A stretch of 64,000 nt of DNA from Tricholomella constricta (lineage: Eukaryota; Basidiomycota; Agaricomycetes; Agaricales; Lyophyllaceae), in assembly GCA_013368375.1 (NCBI GenBank), contig JAACJP010000003.1, positions 1,116,001 to 1,180,000 of the forward strand. Direction: 5' to 3'. The first letter of the stretch is position 1; each line of letters begins with the position of its first letter. The notes under the pieces are model-generated. The model was not told where the DNA came from and ran no database searches. It saw only the letters and a program-made list of their open reading frames with translations. This document shows positions 1 through 10,200 of this stretch, piece after piece. Position numbers and translations under genes: made by a program.

Positions 1-177
1 ACCAATGTCGGGATGTCGGGCGTCGGGATCGAGTGCACGCTGGAAGGAGGGGTAATGACAGGAAGGTATAAGTATGTATACCAACGCTTGGGGCAGAGCG
101 TCGGGGTCGGGATCGCGGTCGGTCGGTAGCGATCGCACGGTGAGCGTTGGAGGGCGCAAAAGGGAGTTCCCCTAACA
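1..177 (-). mobile_element. Ty3/gypsy 3' LTR, cut by window edge
   Basis: On the minus strand this begins TGTTAGGGGAACTCCC, the same terminus as the LTRs at 16827-17314 and 22684-23152. A polypurine tract (minus-strand AAAGGGGGGGGGG, about 180-193) lies directly inside it, which makes it the 3' LTR of a minus-strand element. The rest of the LTR lies before base 1. Its sequence is closer to the LTR at 16827-17314 than to the one at 5122-5627. Confidence 0.85.
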
Positions 178-1571
178 TCACCCCCCCCCTTTGAATCGCA
201 ACAGCTCGGTGCGGGGTGACAGTGGCGAAGACGGCGGGGGACAGAGTGAATATGCTGCGGATGTGGCGGGCAGCGTCAGGGTTGTCGCGGTGGAACTTTC
301 GTACCAGATCGGGGGCGGCGACATTTTTGCGAGGTTCCCAAGAAGCTTCTTCGTAACCATAGCCCTTCCACAGGACCTTGTACTGTAGTTTTTTGCGGAA
401 GGTTCGGCTATCGAGGATCTTTTCAACTTCGTAATGGGGTTCGTTGTCGATTATGTCGGGGGGTGGAGGGGGATCGGACTGACGACCTTCGATCGGATCA
501 GCGACGGCGGGGATGAGCTTCACGACGTGGAAGACTGGGTGGATGCGCTTCATGGACTGAGGCAGCAGGAGGCGGTATGCAAGTGGGCCAACTCGCCTTT
601 GCACGACGAAAGGGCCAAGGTAGCGATGCGACAATTTCTTAGATGGTCGGGTCGTAGAAATGTCGGTCGCGTCCAAGTGGCTGGTAGTCGGGCGTTGGGG
701 TGTGTCGCTGGTTGTAATACCGCTCCATGTCGTCTTTGGCCTTTGAAAGCGCCGCCTTGGCTTCCTCCTGTGCTTGCTTCATGCGCTCCACGAACTCGTT
801 GGCCGACTCGTTCTTGGATGCGGCCCGACACGGCTCAAAGCCCATGCGCGGATGCCGACCCGTGTCGAGCAGGAAGGGGGTCTGTTGCGTCGCCGAATGT
901 ACATGGTTGTTGTAACTGAATTCGGCGTCGGGCAAAAGGTCTTCCCAATCGTTCTGGTGCTCATTGCAGAAGACTCGCAAGAACTGTTCCAGTTCCTGAT
1001 TGACACGCTCAGTCTGTCTGTCGGTCTGTGGGTGGTATGCTGTCGAGGCCGACAGCTTGATACCCAGGAGTCTGTACAGTTCGCGCGTGAACTCGGCGAC
1101 AAACTGTGGACCTCGATCGGAAACGAATGCGTCGGGGAGACCGTGCAGCTTCCAGACGTGGCGACGGTAGAGGTTCGCAGCTCCCAGGGCCGAGCAAGTT
1201 GTGTGCGACGCGATGAAGTGCGCGCGCTTTCTGACCGAATCCATGACATTCATGATCGCGTCGTGGCCGTTGGACTCTGGAAGTTCGGTGATGAAGTCGA
1301 CCAATACAACATTCCATCGGCCTTTGGGGATGGGAAGCAGCTGCAGCTGTCCGACGGGGAGTTGGCGGCGAGGTTTCGTGCGCAGGCACATGTCACAGGT
1401 GCTGGTGTACGAACCGATGAAGCGCAACATCTGGGGCCACCAGTAGTTGCGCGACACCAGTTCGAGCGTCTTCCAGCGACCGGGGTGACCAGCGATCTTG
1501 GAGTCGTGGTGCTGCTCCACAATGCGTCGGCGAAGGTCTGTGTAAGGATGCAGGTCCATACTGGTCACCTG
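178..1571 (-). pseudogene. Ty3 chromovirus pol fragment (integrase + chromodomain), decayed
   Basis: The minus strand encodes the C-terminal part of a Ty3 polyprotein. It has the integrase zinc-binding HH/CC region (VEQHHDS, CDMCLRTKP), the DDE core (VDFITELPES; SDRGPQF; YHPQTDRQTERVNQ) and then a chromodomain (ILWKGYGYEEASWEP-like, about 350-420). Compared with the copy at 5655-6854 it lacks about 16 bp near 681, which removes the LGDKVYL stretch and shifts the frame, so integrase and chromodomain are no longer in one ORF. The upstream gag, protease and RT are absent: homology stops near 1540-1575, where an LTR-like sequence begins. It is a dead, 5'-truncated copy. Confidence 0.85.
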
Positions 1572-1578
1572 TGTTGGC

Positions 1579-1735
1579 ATTGTTTGGCAACGCCTTCGGC
1601 GTTGCCTATATCTATTGTTTATATCTATTAGTTTAAGTAGATCTTCGCAACTTCATGTATAACTAGCAGAAAAATGACATCTGGTCAAGCTTGGTTATAG
1701 TGTGAATCGTGAGGTCGTCCTGTAGCACCGCTACA
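1579..1735 (+). mobile_element. LTR-like element with two hairpins (copy 1, 5'-incomplete)
   Basis: Aligned by eye with the solo LTRs at 20287-20481 and 23653-23873, it shares the ATTGTTTGGCAAC block, an internal hairpin (1586-1606, 9-bp stem, TTC loop), the GTCAAGCTT...TGTGAA block and a terminal hairpin TGTAGC-ACC-GCTACA (1721-1735). The family normally starts TGTAAGGACAC; that end is missing or replaced here. Because hairpin-rich sequence follows directly, it could be the 5' LTR of the element whose interior is 1736-5121. That link is inference. Confidence 0.55.
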
Positions 1736-1965
1736 TTTTTTTGAGCTATCCAGCTCTACTGCTATATACAGCTATATCCCGCTATATCCCGCTATAACTG
1801 CTTCTTTTCTTAACCTGGCCATACAAACACCTTTTGGCCAACACCGACATCTTGATATGACATCGAGAACCACCCAGGACCATGCGACACGCGCATGGAC
1901 ACACGAGGCCGCGGACACGCGGCCACGTCACTCGTCGGAACCGCAGCTTGCAGCCCCGAGAGGCT
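1736..1965. repeat. Intergenic, short GCTATATCCC tandem repeat
   Basis: A T run is followed by a short tandem repeat of GCTATATCCC at 1771-1796 (two and a half units). The rest, to the first strong hairpin at 1966, has a weak 6-bp stem (CATGCG/CGCATG) near 1880 and no supported gene. Confidence 0.5.
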
Positions 1966-2296
1966 TTTCGATGCTCGAAGCATCGAAATTGATGCCACGT
2001 CACACGGCAGTACCGCTGTCGGCGGTTCCCTCAAGCAAACTCAACCGATTTCTATGGACTGGCACAGGCGAATACTCATCGCATGTGCACGAAGATTGGA
2101 TCGAGCTCGCCCTTTTGCGGCGCGAGCTTCAGTTATTCTGGCCGACTACTAGGATAACCGACGAAAGTCAATGACGTAGGCTCGAAGCATGTGCCAAAAA
2201 AGTCGTATCAAGGTACTATGGACTAGTATACATTGATGTAGGACATACCGAGTACCTACAACGATATATGGACGCGCTACGCGCACTCTATCAAGA

Positions 2297-3319
2297 ATGG
2301 TGCAGTCAAAGAACCGCACCGACTACGATTACTACACCTGCAATTTGGGAGGCCAAACTCGAAGCGTTCTGGGCGACGACAGATGTCAGAGCGAATACCG
2401 GCGTCGGAGGCTGCTAGAGGCCACCGAGAAGATGTACCAGAAGTACGGTGCCACACGTATGCATCGTATGGCGGTCGGCGACTCGTACGCCGACAAAACT
2501 ATAACGACACTTCGTAGTGTCGTTGAAATCTATAGGAAGCGGCGTCCGAAGGACGCAAAACGAGGTGCATCGCAATCTTGCGATGCAAGTACGACAGCGC
2601 TGCAGGCACAATCAACATCGAAACTGGCGGGACCATCAGGTGATGGTCCTAAGAACGTACGCTCGGACGGCCTCAGTGCCGCCCCCTTCAGATCCATCGT
2701 GAAGCGATCTGAAAGACGTGAGGGCAATGGCCTCGCGTCGGTGAACGTCACCTATTGTGGCAGACACGAAGACCATGACTGGCGAGCATCTTCGCCAATG
2801 CATAATTAAGATATGCGATGGAGTACACAGCCCAGGCATGAGGCCCCAAAACAGGGCAACGTCGAGGGTATCGTCGAGCATCGGAGGGTGCTCAAGGAGA
2901 CACGAACCGAGGAGAACGTCGTATCCGAACGACGCTCTGGTGGGGAGGAGAGGTATCATAGTACCAGCCGCCATCCCACGGAGGAGACGATGAAGGAAAC
3001 GTTGCAGAGCGACGTTTTACGACCTAGGTTGCCCAATAAAGGCGCAACATCCGCTGGCAAGAGAAGCGCCAGCGACACGATGTCGGAGGGGGCGAAGGTA
3101 CGACCTCCGAACATTGAGACGCGTCGGGAGGGCGCAAGGAACGAGTACCGACGCAGTATGGTTCAGATAGACCATACTATAGTCGATGGCGCGCGGCAAG
3201 GTCGTGCGTATCGAATTGAATCACGCCTAGAAGGTATACTGGAGGACAGCAGCGTCCTCCCACCAAGCCTAGGGACAGGCTTGCATCAGCGCCACTCTCT
3301 GTATCAGCGCGCTCAGTAG
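2297..3319 (+). pseudogene. Unrecognised ORF with one in-frame TAA
   Basis: One reading frame of 341 codons runs from ATG 2297 to TAG 3317-3319 and is broken only by TAA at 2807-2809, one codon before an in-frame ATG (2813). The product is basic, rich in Arg, Ser and Thr, and has no domain I recognise. The frame that opens at 1857 also reads protein-like (a segment around RRLEACAKKVVSRYYG after a TGA at 2172), which suggests a decayed longer gene. Many hairpins lie inside it, so part of the amino-acid pattern may follow DNA structure. It could be a gag-like ORF of an unknown retroelement, or non-coding. Confidence 0.35.
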
Positions 3320-3372
3320 CACGCACTTACTCGTCATCTAGGTACGCTACACCTAGATCCTATAGTGGCGCC

Positions 3373-4521
3373 ATGGCCGCCACATCGGTGTCGGAGAGCG
3401 CCAGCGCCAGCGTGCGCCCTCAACCGGAACGACCACCGGAGCACCCGACAAGAGGTGCTGCCAGCGAAAGCGGAAACGTAGGCGCACCCCAGATAGAGGG
3501 GGTGCACCAGGACGGATCAAGGTATCCGGCACTACTGGAGGTGCGGACAAATGTTCGCAAGGGAGGAGATGGGTGTGGTGAACACCCATCGAAGAAGATT
3601 GAACGCCATGGGACGACGACCGCAAAGGTGCCGATGCTGGCATACCCGGAGGCGGACTTCCACATTGCGTGGTGGATAGCACGACGCATAGACGACGGAA
3701 GCGACTGGAATGAGACGTTCCGGGAGCTAATGCACGATCGGCCAGAAGACGATGTGCGCCGGGTTTGGAGGTGGGTGATGTACCACCTCCGGTATCACAG
3801 AAAAGAACTCTGTGGGGACACGGGGTTAATGGGCGTCAAGCCTGTTCCAGAGACGGCGTCAAGCGCTGAATCCGATGGTGGATCTAGTGACCAACCCAGT
3901 GAGGCGGGAAGGTCAAGATCGAGTTCGCAAATTGGACAGGAGCAAACATGCACCCCCGACCATGTCCTAGACTGGCTGGAGGGTAACTCGAGCACCTACT
4001 CGCGCAGTATTAGCGCGAGTAGGGGCAACTACAACATGGTGGTACCGACGCCATCGGAAGTTCGGAACGAAATGCCCACCAAACGATTGGCGTGTATGCG
4101 CCAAATTGTTCATCGCACATATGGCGATGAACCGGAAGAGGAAGACGACGGGAACAGTGAGCGGTCCGAAGGTCATTCGGAATGCTCAGAAGCATGGCAT
4201 GTCCGAACATATGAATGTGAGGACGCATGCCACAAGTACCAGTACCTCGATGAAGACGGGAAGGAAATTCACGTCTATGAAGTGGAGAGCGATGGAGAAT
4301 CCAACGCTCTCGAGGCGGAATATGATAGCTACCGAGAACGTGGTAGCTATCAAGGGGAGGAGGAGAGTGGCGCTGAGCATAGCGGCTCGGAAGACGCTTG
4401 TTTTAACAACGAGCAGGAGAATGGCGCTGCACATAGCGGCCCAGAAGACGCTCGTTCAAACGACAAGCAAAGCGACAAAAGCGCTCGTTATGATGATAAC
4501 GAGTGCACCGACTCCGATTGA
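3373..4521 (+). CDS. Hypothetical 382-aa protein in hairpin-dense region
   Basis: This open frame from ATG 3373 to TGA 4521 is the longest one between the LTR-like piece and the Ty3 element. The N-terminal ~100 residues are Ser/Pro/Gly-rich and disordered. The middle part (about residues 95-150, with HIAWWIARRIDD and VRRVWRWVMYHLRYHRKE) looks like a helical domain rich in Trp and Arg. The C-terminal third is strongly acidic, with repeated EHSGSEDA/AHSGPEDA motifs. I do not recognise the family. Hairpins at 3484, 3568, 3767, 3995, 4323 and 4484 fall inside it. It may be a second ORF of the same mobile element as the 2297-3319 frame, and expression is unproven. Confidence 0.4.
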   Translation: MAATSVSESASASVRPQPERPPEHPTRGAASESGNVGAPQIEGVHQDGSRYPALLEVRTNVRKGGDGCGEHPSKKIERHGTTTAKVPMLAYPEADFHIAWWIARRIDDGSDWNETFRELMHDRPEDDVRRVWRWVMYHLRYHRKELCGDTGLMGVKPVPETASSAESDGGSSDQPSEAGRSRSSSQIGQEQTCTPDHVLDWLEGNSSTYSRSISASRGNYNMVVPTPSEVRNEMPTKRLACMRQIVHRTYGDEPEEEDDGNSERSEGHSECSEAWHVRTYECEDACHKYQYLDEDGKEIHVYEVESDGESNALEAEYDSYRERGSYQGEEESGAEHSGSEDACFNNEQENGAAHSGPEDARSNDKQSDKSARYDDNECTDSD

Positions 4522-5121
4522 GCGTGTTGGGCTCGTTGTGCCCAACAGTTCCTATCCAGGTCTTTGAGATGCGATATTAGACGCATCAGTCCGGCAGCCG
4601 TATCGGTTAGGTGTCGATGGTTATAACGTCGAGGTGGCAGCCTACGCGACTTTAACCACAGTCGCAGCGATAACCATTGCTGAAACCCTTGTGGCATATA
4701 TGTCGGCTCGATAAATAGCGCCTCAGTCTTCTGCGGTAGTTCAACCAGCCCTGGTCCGGCAGGCGCAATAGCTGTCGACGAGGAGTCGAAGACGGAGCCA
4801 AAAAATCGATGAAGCCATAAATCACCGGCTAACGACTCGATTGGCGACTATCAAACCAACTCAGGCGCGAAAGTCATCGTTGGGCATTATGTGTCCAACC
4901 CTAGCCAGTACGTCCATGGAACATGGACGCCAATCTCTCAGAGACTGGAGGAACAAGTCGCGGTCGACAGAATCGACACTACGTTAGGGCCATGACCTAA
5001 CGTTATCATTATTCCATATCGTCGGAGTACCAATACCCAGACGCGACAACTGTGACGTATAAAATATGTGCAATACATTCGATTATTGTTGCGCGTACTG
5101 TACGCGTGATATATACGACAT

Positions 5122-5627
5122 TGTTAGGGCAACCCTTACAGTGGAGCGCTATCACACTGGCAAGGGGGAATCCGAAGTTATATTGATGTACAGTAAACGA
5201 AGGTAAGTAAGGCTTACCTGGCAAGGGGAAATCCGAAGAGAATAGTGTAAAGGATTCCCAAATGCCAGGGGGCCGATTATATACGAGTGTAGGACGTGAG
5301 GGCCGGTCCTCCAGAGTGTACTGTACATGTAATAATAACGAATGGTGTGCGGCGCGTGTATGGACACGTTCCCGACGCTGTCCGATCCTCGTGGCTCAGG
5401 GTACGGGCATGAGGCGGGACAGCCGACGTCGGGATGTTGGGTGGTCGGGATCGGCGTCGGGCGCGCGCAGGGAGTGAGGGGAAACGACAGGAAGTGAGTA
5501 AGTATGTACACCGACGCTTGGGTCAGAGCGTCGGGTGCGGGATCGCGATCGGTCGGTCGGGGGCGAGCGCGTGAGTCGGGGAACGATCTGTGAGCGTCGG
5601 AGAGCGTGAACGAGAGTTCCCCTGACA
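5122..5627 (-). repeat. Ty3 3' LTR (subtype B) with adjacent polypurine tract
   Basis: Ends are TG...CA (plus strand TGTTAGGGCAACC ... GTTCCCCTGACA). A polypurine tract, minus-strand AAAAGGGGGGG, lies just inside at about 5631-5641. Two copies of a GATTYCCCCTTGCCAG-like motif border an intron-like 61-nt segment at 5157-5217. The sequence is visibly different from the LTRs at 1-177 and 16827-17314, which resemble each other. Confidence 0.85.
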
Positions 5628-5654
5628 TCACCCCCCCTTTTGAATCGCAACGGC

Positions 5655-6876
5655 TCAGTGCGGGGTGACGGTGGCGAAGATGGCGGGGGATAGAGTGAAG
5701 GTGCCACGGATGTGGCGCGCAGCATCAGGATTGTCGCGGTGGAACTTGCGAACCAGGTCGGGTGCGGCGACGTTCTCCCGGGGCTCCCACGAAGCTTCTT
5801 CATAGCCGTAGCCTTTCCACAAGATTTTGTACTGAAGTTTCTTGCGGAAGATGCGACTGTCGAGGATTTTGTGGACTTCGTAGTGGGGTTCGTCATCGAT
5901 GATGTCTGGTGGCGGCGGAGGGTCGGACTGTCGACCTTCAATTGGGTCAGCGACGGCGGGGACCAGCTTTATGACGTGGAAGACTGGGTGGATGCGCTTC
6001 ATGGACTGAGGCAGCAGGAGGCGGTATGCGAGCGGGCCGACTCGCCTTTGCACGACGAAAGGGCCAAGGTAGCGATGCGATAATTTCTTAGACGGTCGGG
6101 TCGTAGAAATGTCGGTCGCGTCCAAGTACACCTTGTCGCCCAGCTGGTAGTCGGGTGTCGGGGCGTGTCGCTGATTGTAATACCGCTCCATGTCGTCTTT
6201 GGCCTTTGAAAGCGCCGCCTTGGCTTCCTCCTGTGCTTGCTTCATGCGCTCCACAAACTCGTGGGCCGACTCGTTCTTGGAAGCGCCCCGACGAGGCTCG
6301 AAGCCCATGCGCGGATGCTGACCAGTGTCGAGCAAGAAGGGGGTCTGCTGCGTCGCCGAATGCACATGGTTGTTGTAACTGAATTCGGCGTCGGGCAGAA
6401 GGTCCTCCCAGTCGTTCTGGCATTCGTTGCAGAGGACCCGCAAGAACTGTTCCAGCTCCTGGTTGACGCGCTCAGTCTGTCCGTCGGTCTGAGGGTGGTA
6501 GGCCGTCGAGGCCGACAGCTTAATACCCAGGAGCCGGTACAGTTCGCGCGTGAACTCGGCAACAAACTGTGGACCTCGATCGGAGACGAATGCGTCGGGG
6601 AGACCGTGCAGCTTCCAGACGTGGCGACGGTAGAGATTCGCAGCTCCCAAGGCCGAACAGGTCGTGTGCCACGCGATGAAATGTGCGCGTTTTCCGACTG
6701 AATCCACGACGTTCATGATCGCGTCATGGCCGTTGGACTCTGGGAGTTCGGTGATGAAGTCGACCAATACGACATTCCATCGGCCTTCGGGAATTGGGAG
6801 CGGCTGCAGCTGTCCGACGGGGAGTTGGCGACGGGGTTTCGTGCGCAAGCACATGTCGCAGGTGCTGGTGTATGAG
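5655..6876 (-). pseudogene. Ty3 integrase and chromodomain (3' half of split pol)
   Basis: The open frame 6854-5655 encodes CLRTKP (second half of the zinc-binding HHCC domain), the DDE core (VDFITELPES, SDRGPQF, then TDGQTERVNQ with the Glu) and a C-terminal chromodomain (YEVHKILDSR ... ILWKGYGYEEASWEP). Chromodomains of this clade direct integration to particular chromatin. The N-terminal part of integrase continues beyond the copia element at 12432-12560. Removing copia and one ATGAA rejoins the frame with a 3-bp difference from the copy at 178-1571. By itself this half is open and well preserved. Confidence 0.9.
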
Positions 6877-6881
6877 ATGAA

Positions 6882-7214
6882 TGTTAGAATTCGACCTATG
6901 TAAAGGCTAGAGTAGACGGAGAATGTAAACCTCAGTCCAATATAAGTGGATTATATTCCGTACCTAGAGTAGACGGAGAATGTAAACTACGGTACGTCAG
7001 TAATGTAAATGTGAATGGTAGATAAGAATGTACTCACCCTCAGTCCAATATAAGTGGATGAGGGCGTTAGGTAGATTATGTATGTATATATAGGTAAAGT
7101 GTCCATTGTCTATCTAGTGGTCAAAGGGAATGAAAGAGTATGAAAGAGTCCTTTGATCGCGCGTACACGCGCGATCAGGCGGGGTCGCGTTACGGTGATA
7201 ACCAGATCGCAACA
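6882..7214 (-). repeat. Copia 3' LTR
   Basis: 333 bp, bounded by TG...CA and flanked on the left by the ATGAA duplication. It contains two direct repeats of CTCAGTCCAATATAAGTGGA and two of AGAGTAGACGGAGAATGTAA, plus a 10-bp hairpin GATCGCGCGT-AC-ACGCGCGATC near 7155-7176. Confidence 0.95.
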
Positions 7215-7258
7215 CTCCTCCTCACCGTAAAGCGGCTCCTCCTCGCATGGAATCCAGG

Positions 7259-10200
7259 TTACCGAAGGCCCAGCATATAGCGAAGACGGGTGAATTGAGG
7301 TAAGGGCAATGCCTTGGTGAATATATCGGCGACGTTGTCTTTTGTACTGATGTAACGTACAATCAACTCTTTTGACGCGACGCGTTCGCGGAGAAAATGG
7401 TACTTGATGTCGACGTGCTTGACTCGAGCGTGTAGGAGTGGGTCTTCGGAGAGATTGATTGCGGCATTATTGTCGCAGAGGATTGTCGTGGCGCTAGTGG
7501 GTGGTAGGTCGATCGCGGTAAGGAGTGCCCTTAGCCATATGCATTCCTGCGCTGAGTCGAACGCCGCCATGTACTCGGCTTCGCAGGAAGACGCAGCGAC
7601 GGTCTTCTGTTTTCGCGACGCCCATGAGATGGCGCCAGAGCCCAAGGACCAGGTGTAGCCGCCGACGCTCCTCCGAGTATCGAGACAGTTAGCCCAGTCA
7701 GAATCCGTAAAGCCTATAAGGGATGTGGTGTCGGCACCTCCTAGGTGGAGTTTTAGGTTCCGTGTTCCTTTCAAGTACCGGACGAGGCGGATGGCAGCAT
7801 TCCAGTGGATATACGAATAGGAGTCTAAGTATTGTGTTAACTGTTGTACCGCATATTGGATATCAGGGCGTGTCGATATGGCGAGATAGAGTAGGCAGCC
7901 GACGAGTGAGCGATACGGGAGTTTTTTGATGGCGTCTCGTTCTGCGGGATCTAGATTAGTGCGGTCAACGCGGCGGAGCTTTAGTCCGGGCTCCATTGGT
8001 GATGATAGGGGTGTTGCGTCCTTCTGTCCGAATAGAGAGATGGTTTTGTCAATAAGGGCGGTCTGGGATAGTCGAACAGCGCGGTTCGGTCGGTCCCATT
8101 CAACAGCGATTCCTACGATGTAGCGGGGTGTGCCCAGATCTGAGATTGTCCAGGAGGATCGCATTTGTTCTTTGAAGCGGTCGTTTTCCTGCTTAGAACT
8201 CGCTATGGATAAGAAATCGTCCACATGGACTGCTGTTATGATTGTACCCATTTCGGACTTCCGGTAGTAGACGCAGGGCTCGCAGGCGAGCCTGGTGAAT
8301 CCCCACTTGAGCATGTTTTCATTGAGGGTTTGATTCCAGATACGACCTGCTTGCTTCATCCCGTAGAGCCCGCGTTGCAGGCACCAGACCCAGTCTTCCT
8401 TACCTGGTTCTTCGAATCCCTTGGGTTGACGCATATAAATGGTCTCCTCCTCGGGTAGAAGCCCGTATAGGAAGGCGGTCTTAACGTCAACCTGCATTGC
8501 GTCCCAACCCATGGCGGCGGCAAGGTGGAGAAGTATTCTCCAGGATTCCATGCGCGCAGTCGGTGAGGTCGTCTTGGTATAATCCTGGCCGTATACCTGC
8601 TCATACCCCTTCAGGACGATGCGTACCTTATGGCGTGTGATGTTTCCATCCGCATCCCGTTTGGTGGTGAAGACAGGCTTGCTCCGGTGGATTTTGTGAC
8701 CCTGGGGGACCTCTGATAGGGGAACACAGCGATAAACATTCATATCTTTTAGGGATTTGAGTTCTTCCCTATAGCCAGCTTCCCATTTGTCGGCGTCGGG
8801 GGAGGATCTGGCTTCCTCCCAAGTCCGCGGGTCTTCTTCGAAATCTCCGGCTGCCGGGTTGATGGCGCCGGTTTCAATTATAGCTGCCAGGATCGCGTGG
8901 GCTCGATCATGATCGAGACCCTTACTGTTCGGATCATCGTGATCGGGGAGTGCCTCCCGTTGTTCCGTTGCAACGCGCTTAAGTTCTTCCAGGATTTTCA
9001 TCCGCTCTGCCCGGTCAGACTTAACTCTCTCTGCCGCTTCTTTCGACTCACAGACAGCCTTGGCCGTGCGAGTCTCGGAAGGGTTCACAGGGTTTGTCTT
9101 CTCGGTTGGGATGGAGGTCCGTGATGAGCGGCGGGGCTCGGGAGGTGCTTTATCAGCCGGTGGTGGAGGTTCTGTAAGTTCGCTTGTGGTGTCCGTCGCC
9201 GGTGTCTCTTGTTCCTCATCGTGCTCGTCAATAATAGAGGGATTGTCAGCTGCGGAGTTGTGGATCTCGATGACAGATGGGAACTCATTGATTTTGATTT
9301 CATCCGCCAGGTTGGGTTTTTGTAGGTGCCCGTCGTGACTCTCAAGGAATCAAACGTGGTAGGTGCTATAGACCTTTTGCATCTTGCGATCGTAACACCG
9401 GTAAGTTTTGCCCGAGGGGTCATATCCAATGAGGACACACTCAATGGAACGTTCATAAATCTTGGGGTTGTGCCTGTTTTGTATAAGCACGAAGGCGCGG
9501 CAGCCGATCTCTCGTAGGTGGGAGTAATTCGGCTTTCGGTCATGCCACAGTTCGTCTGGGGTGGTGTCACCTTTGATAGACGATGTTTTTGCCTTCCCCT
9601 GTAAGATCGACGCGGTGATAAGGAATTCATCCCAGAGATTTGGTGGGCAGTTTGCTGCGATGCGCATTGTGCGGGCCTTGCCCATGAGTGTCCGGTGCAT
9701 TCGTTCAACGCATCCCATATGTGCAGAGGTATAAGGGGCACCAAATTCCCGAATAATGCCTCGGGACTTGCACCAGAGCTTCATGTCCTGTCCCATCAGT
9801 TCACCATCATGACCAGTGCGATATTTCGCCACGCGAAGTCCGGTTTCTGTTTCCCGGGCGAGTTCCCAAGTTTTCAGTGCTTGGAAGGCGTCATCTTTGC
9901 GTCTGAGTGGAATGGACCAGGGTTTGTTGGTGTAGTCATCGACGATGTGCATAGCATGTAGATTTCCGGTTCTGGACTGTACAGCGGAGGGACCCATTAA
10001 GTCTATCCATACTATTCCAAGTTTCCTTGTAGCCCTATGCCCCTCGCCCTCCTCACGCTTCTTTGGGACTGATCTCTTGGTCTGTTTACCCAAGAGGCAG
10101 TCGTCACATTTCGGCGGTTTGGAGGGGAATACGGAGGGCATACCTTCGATCATGCCGGCACGAGCCATCTCAGAAATTGCTTGGTAGTTAGCGTGGCCGA

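Larger units (their letters stand above)
1966..5003. other. Dense array of short perfect inverted repeats (hairpins)
   Basis: Read by eye, at least 25 perfect stems occur in about 3 kb. Examples (stem length): 1966-1988 (9), 2474-2494 (7), 2503-2524 (9), 2542-2556 (6, GAA loop), 2566-2587 (10), 2630-2649 (9), 2687-2713 (8), 3052-3074 (7), 3155-3178 (8), 3241-3260 (7), 3264-3283 (7), 3336-3358 (8), 3484-3505 (7), 3568-3590 (9), 3767-3790 (8), 3995-4023 (11), 4323-4352 (11), 4484-4503 (8), 4525-4547 (8), 4617-4677 (8, enclosing 4646-4665), 4911-4929 (8, GAA loop), 4981-5003 (8). Each stem has a different sequence, so this is not one repeat copied many times. The array covers ORFs and non-coding sequence alike and stops close to the Ty3 LTR at 5122. 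Confidence 0.85.

Noticed and set aside
774..1631. 285-codon plus-strand ORF
   Set aside because: It is antisense to Ty3 integrase, with no motif of its own.
1579..1735. SINE or tRNA-derived element
   Set aside because: No A-box/B-box pair or poly-A tail visible.
1860..5003. Hairpins as a CRISPR array
   Set aside because: Stem sequences differ every time, spacing is irregular, and the DNA is eukaryotic.
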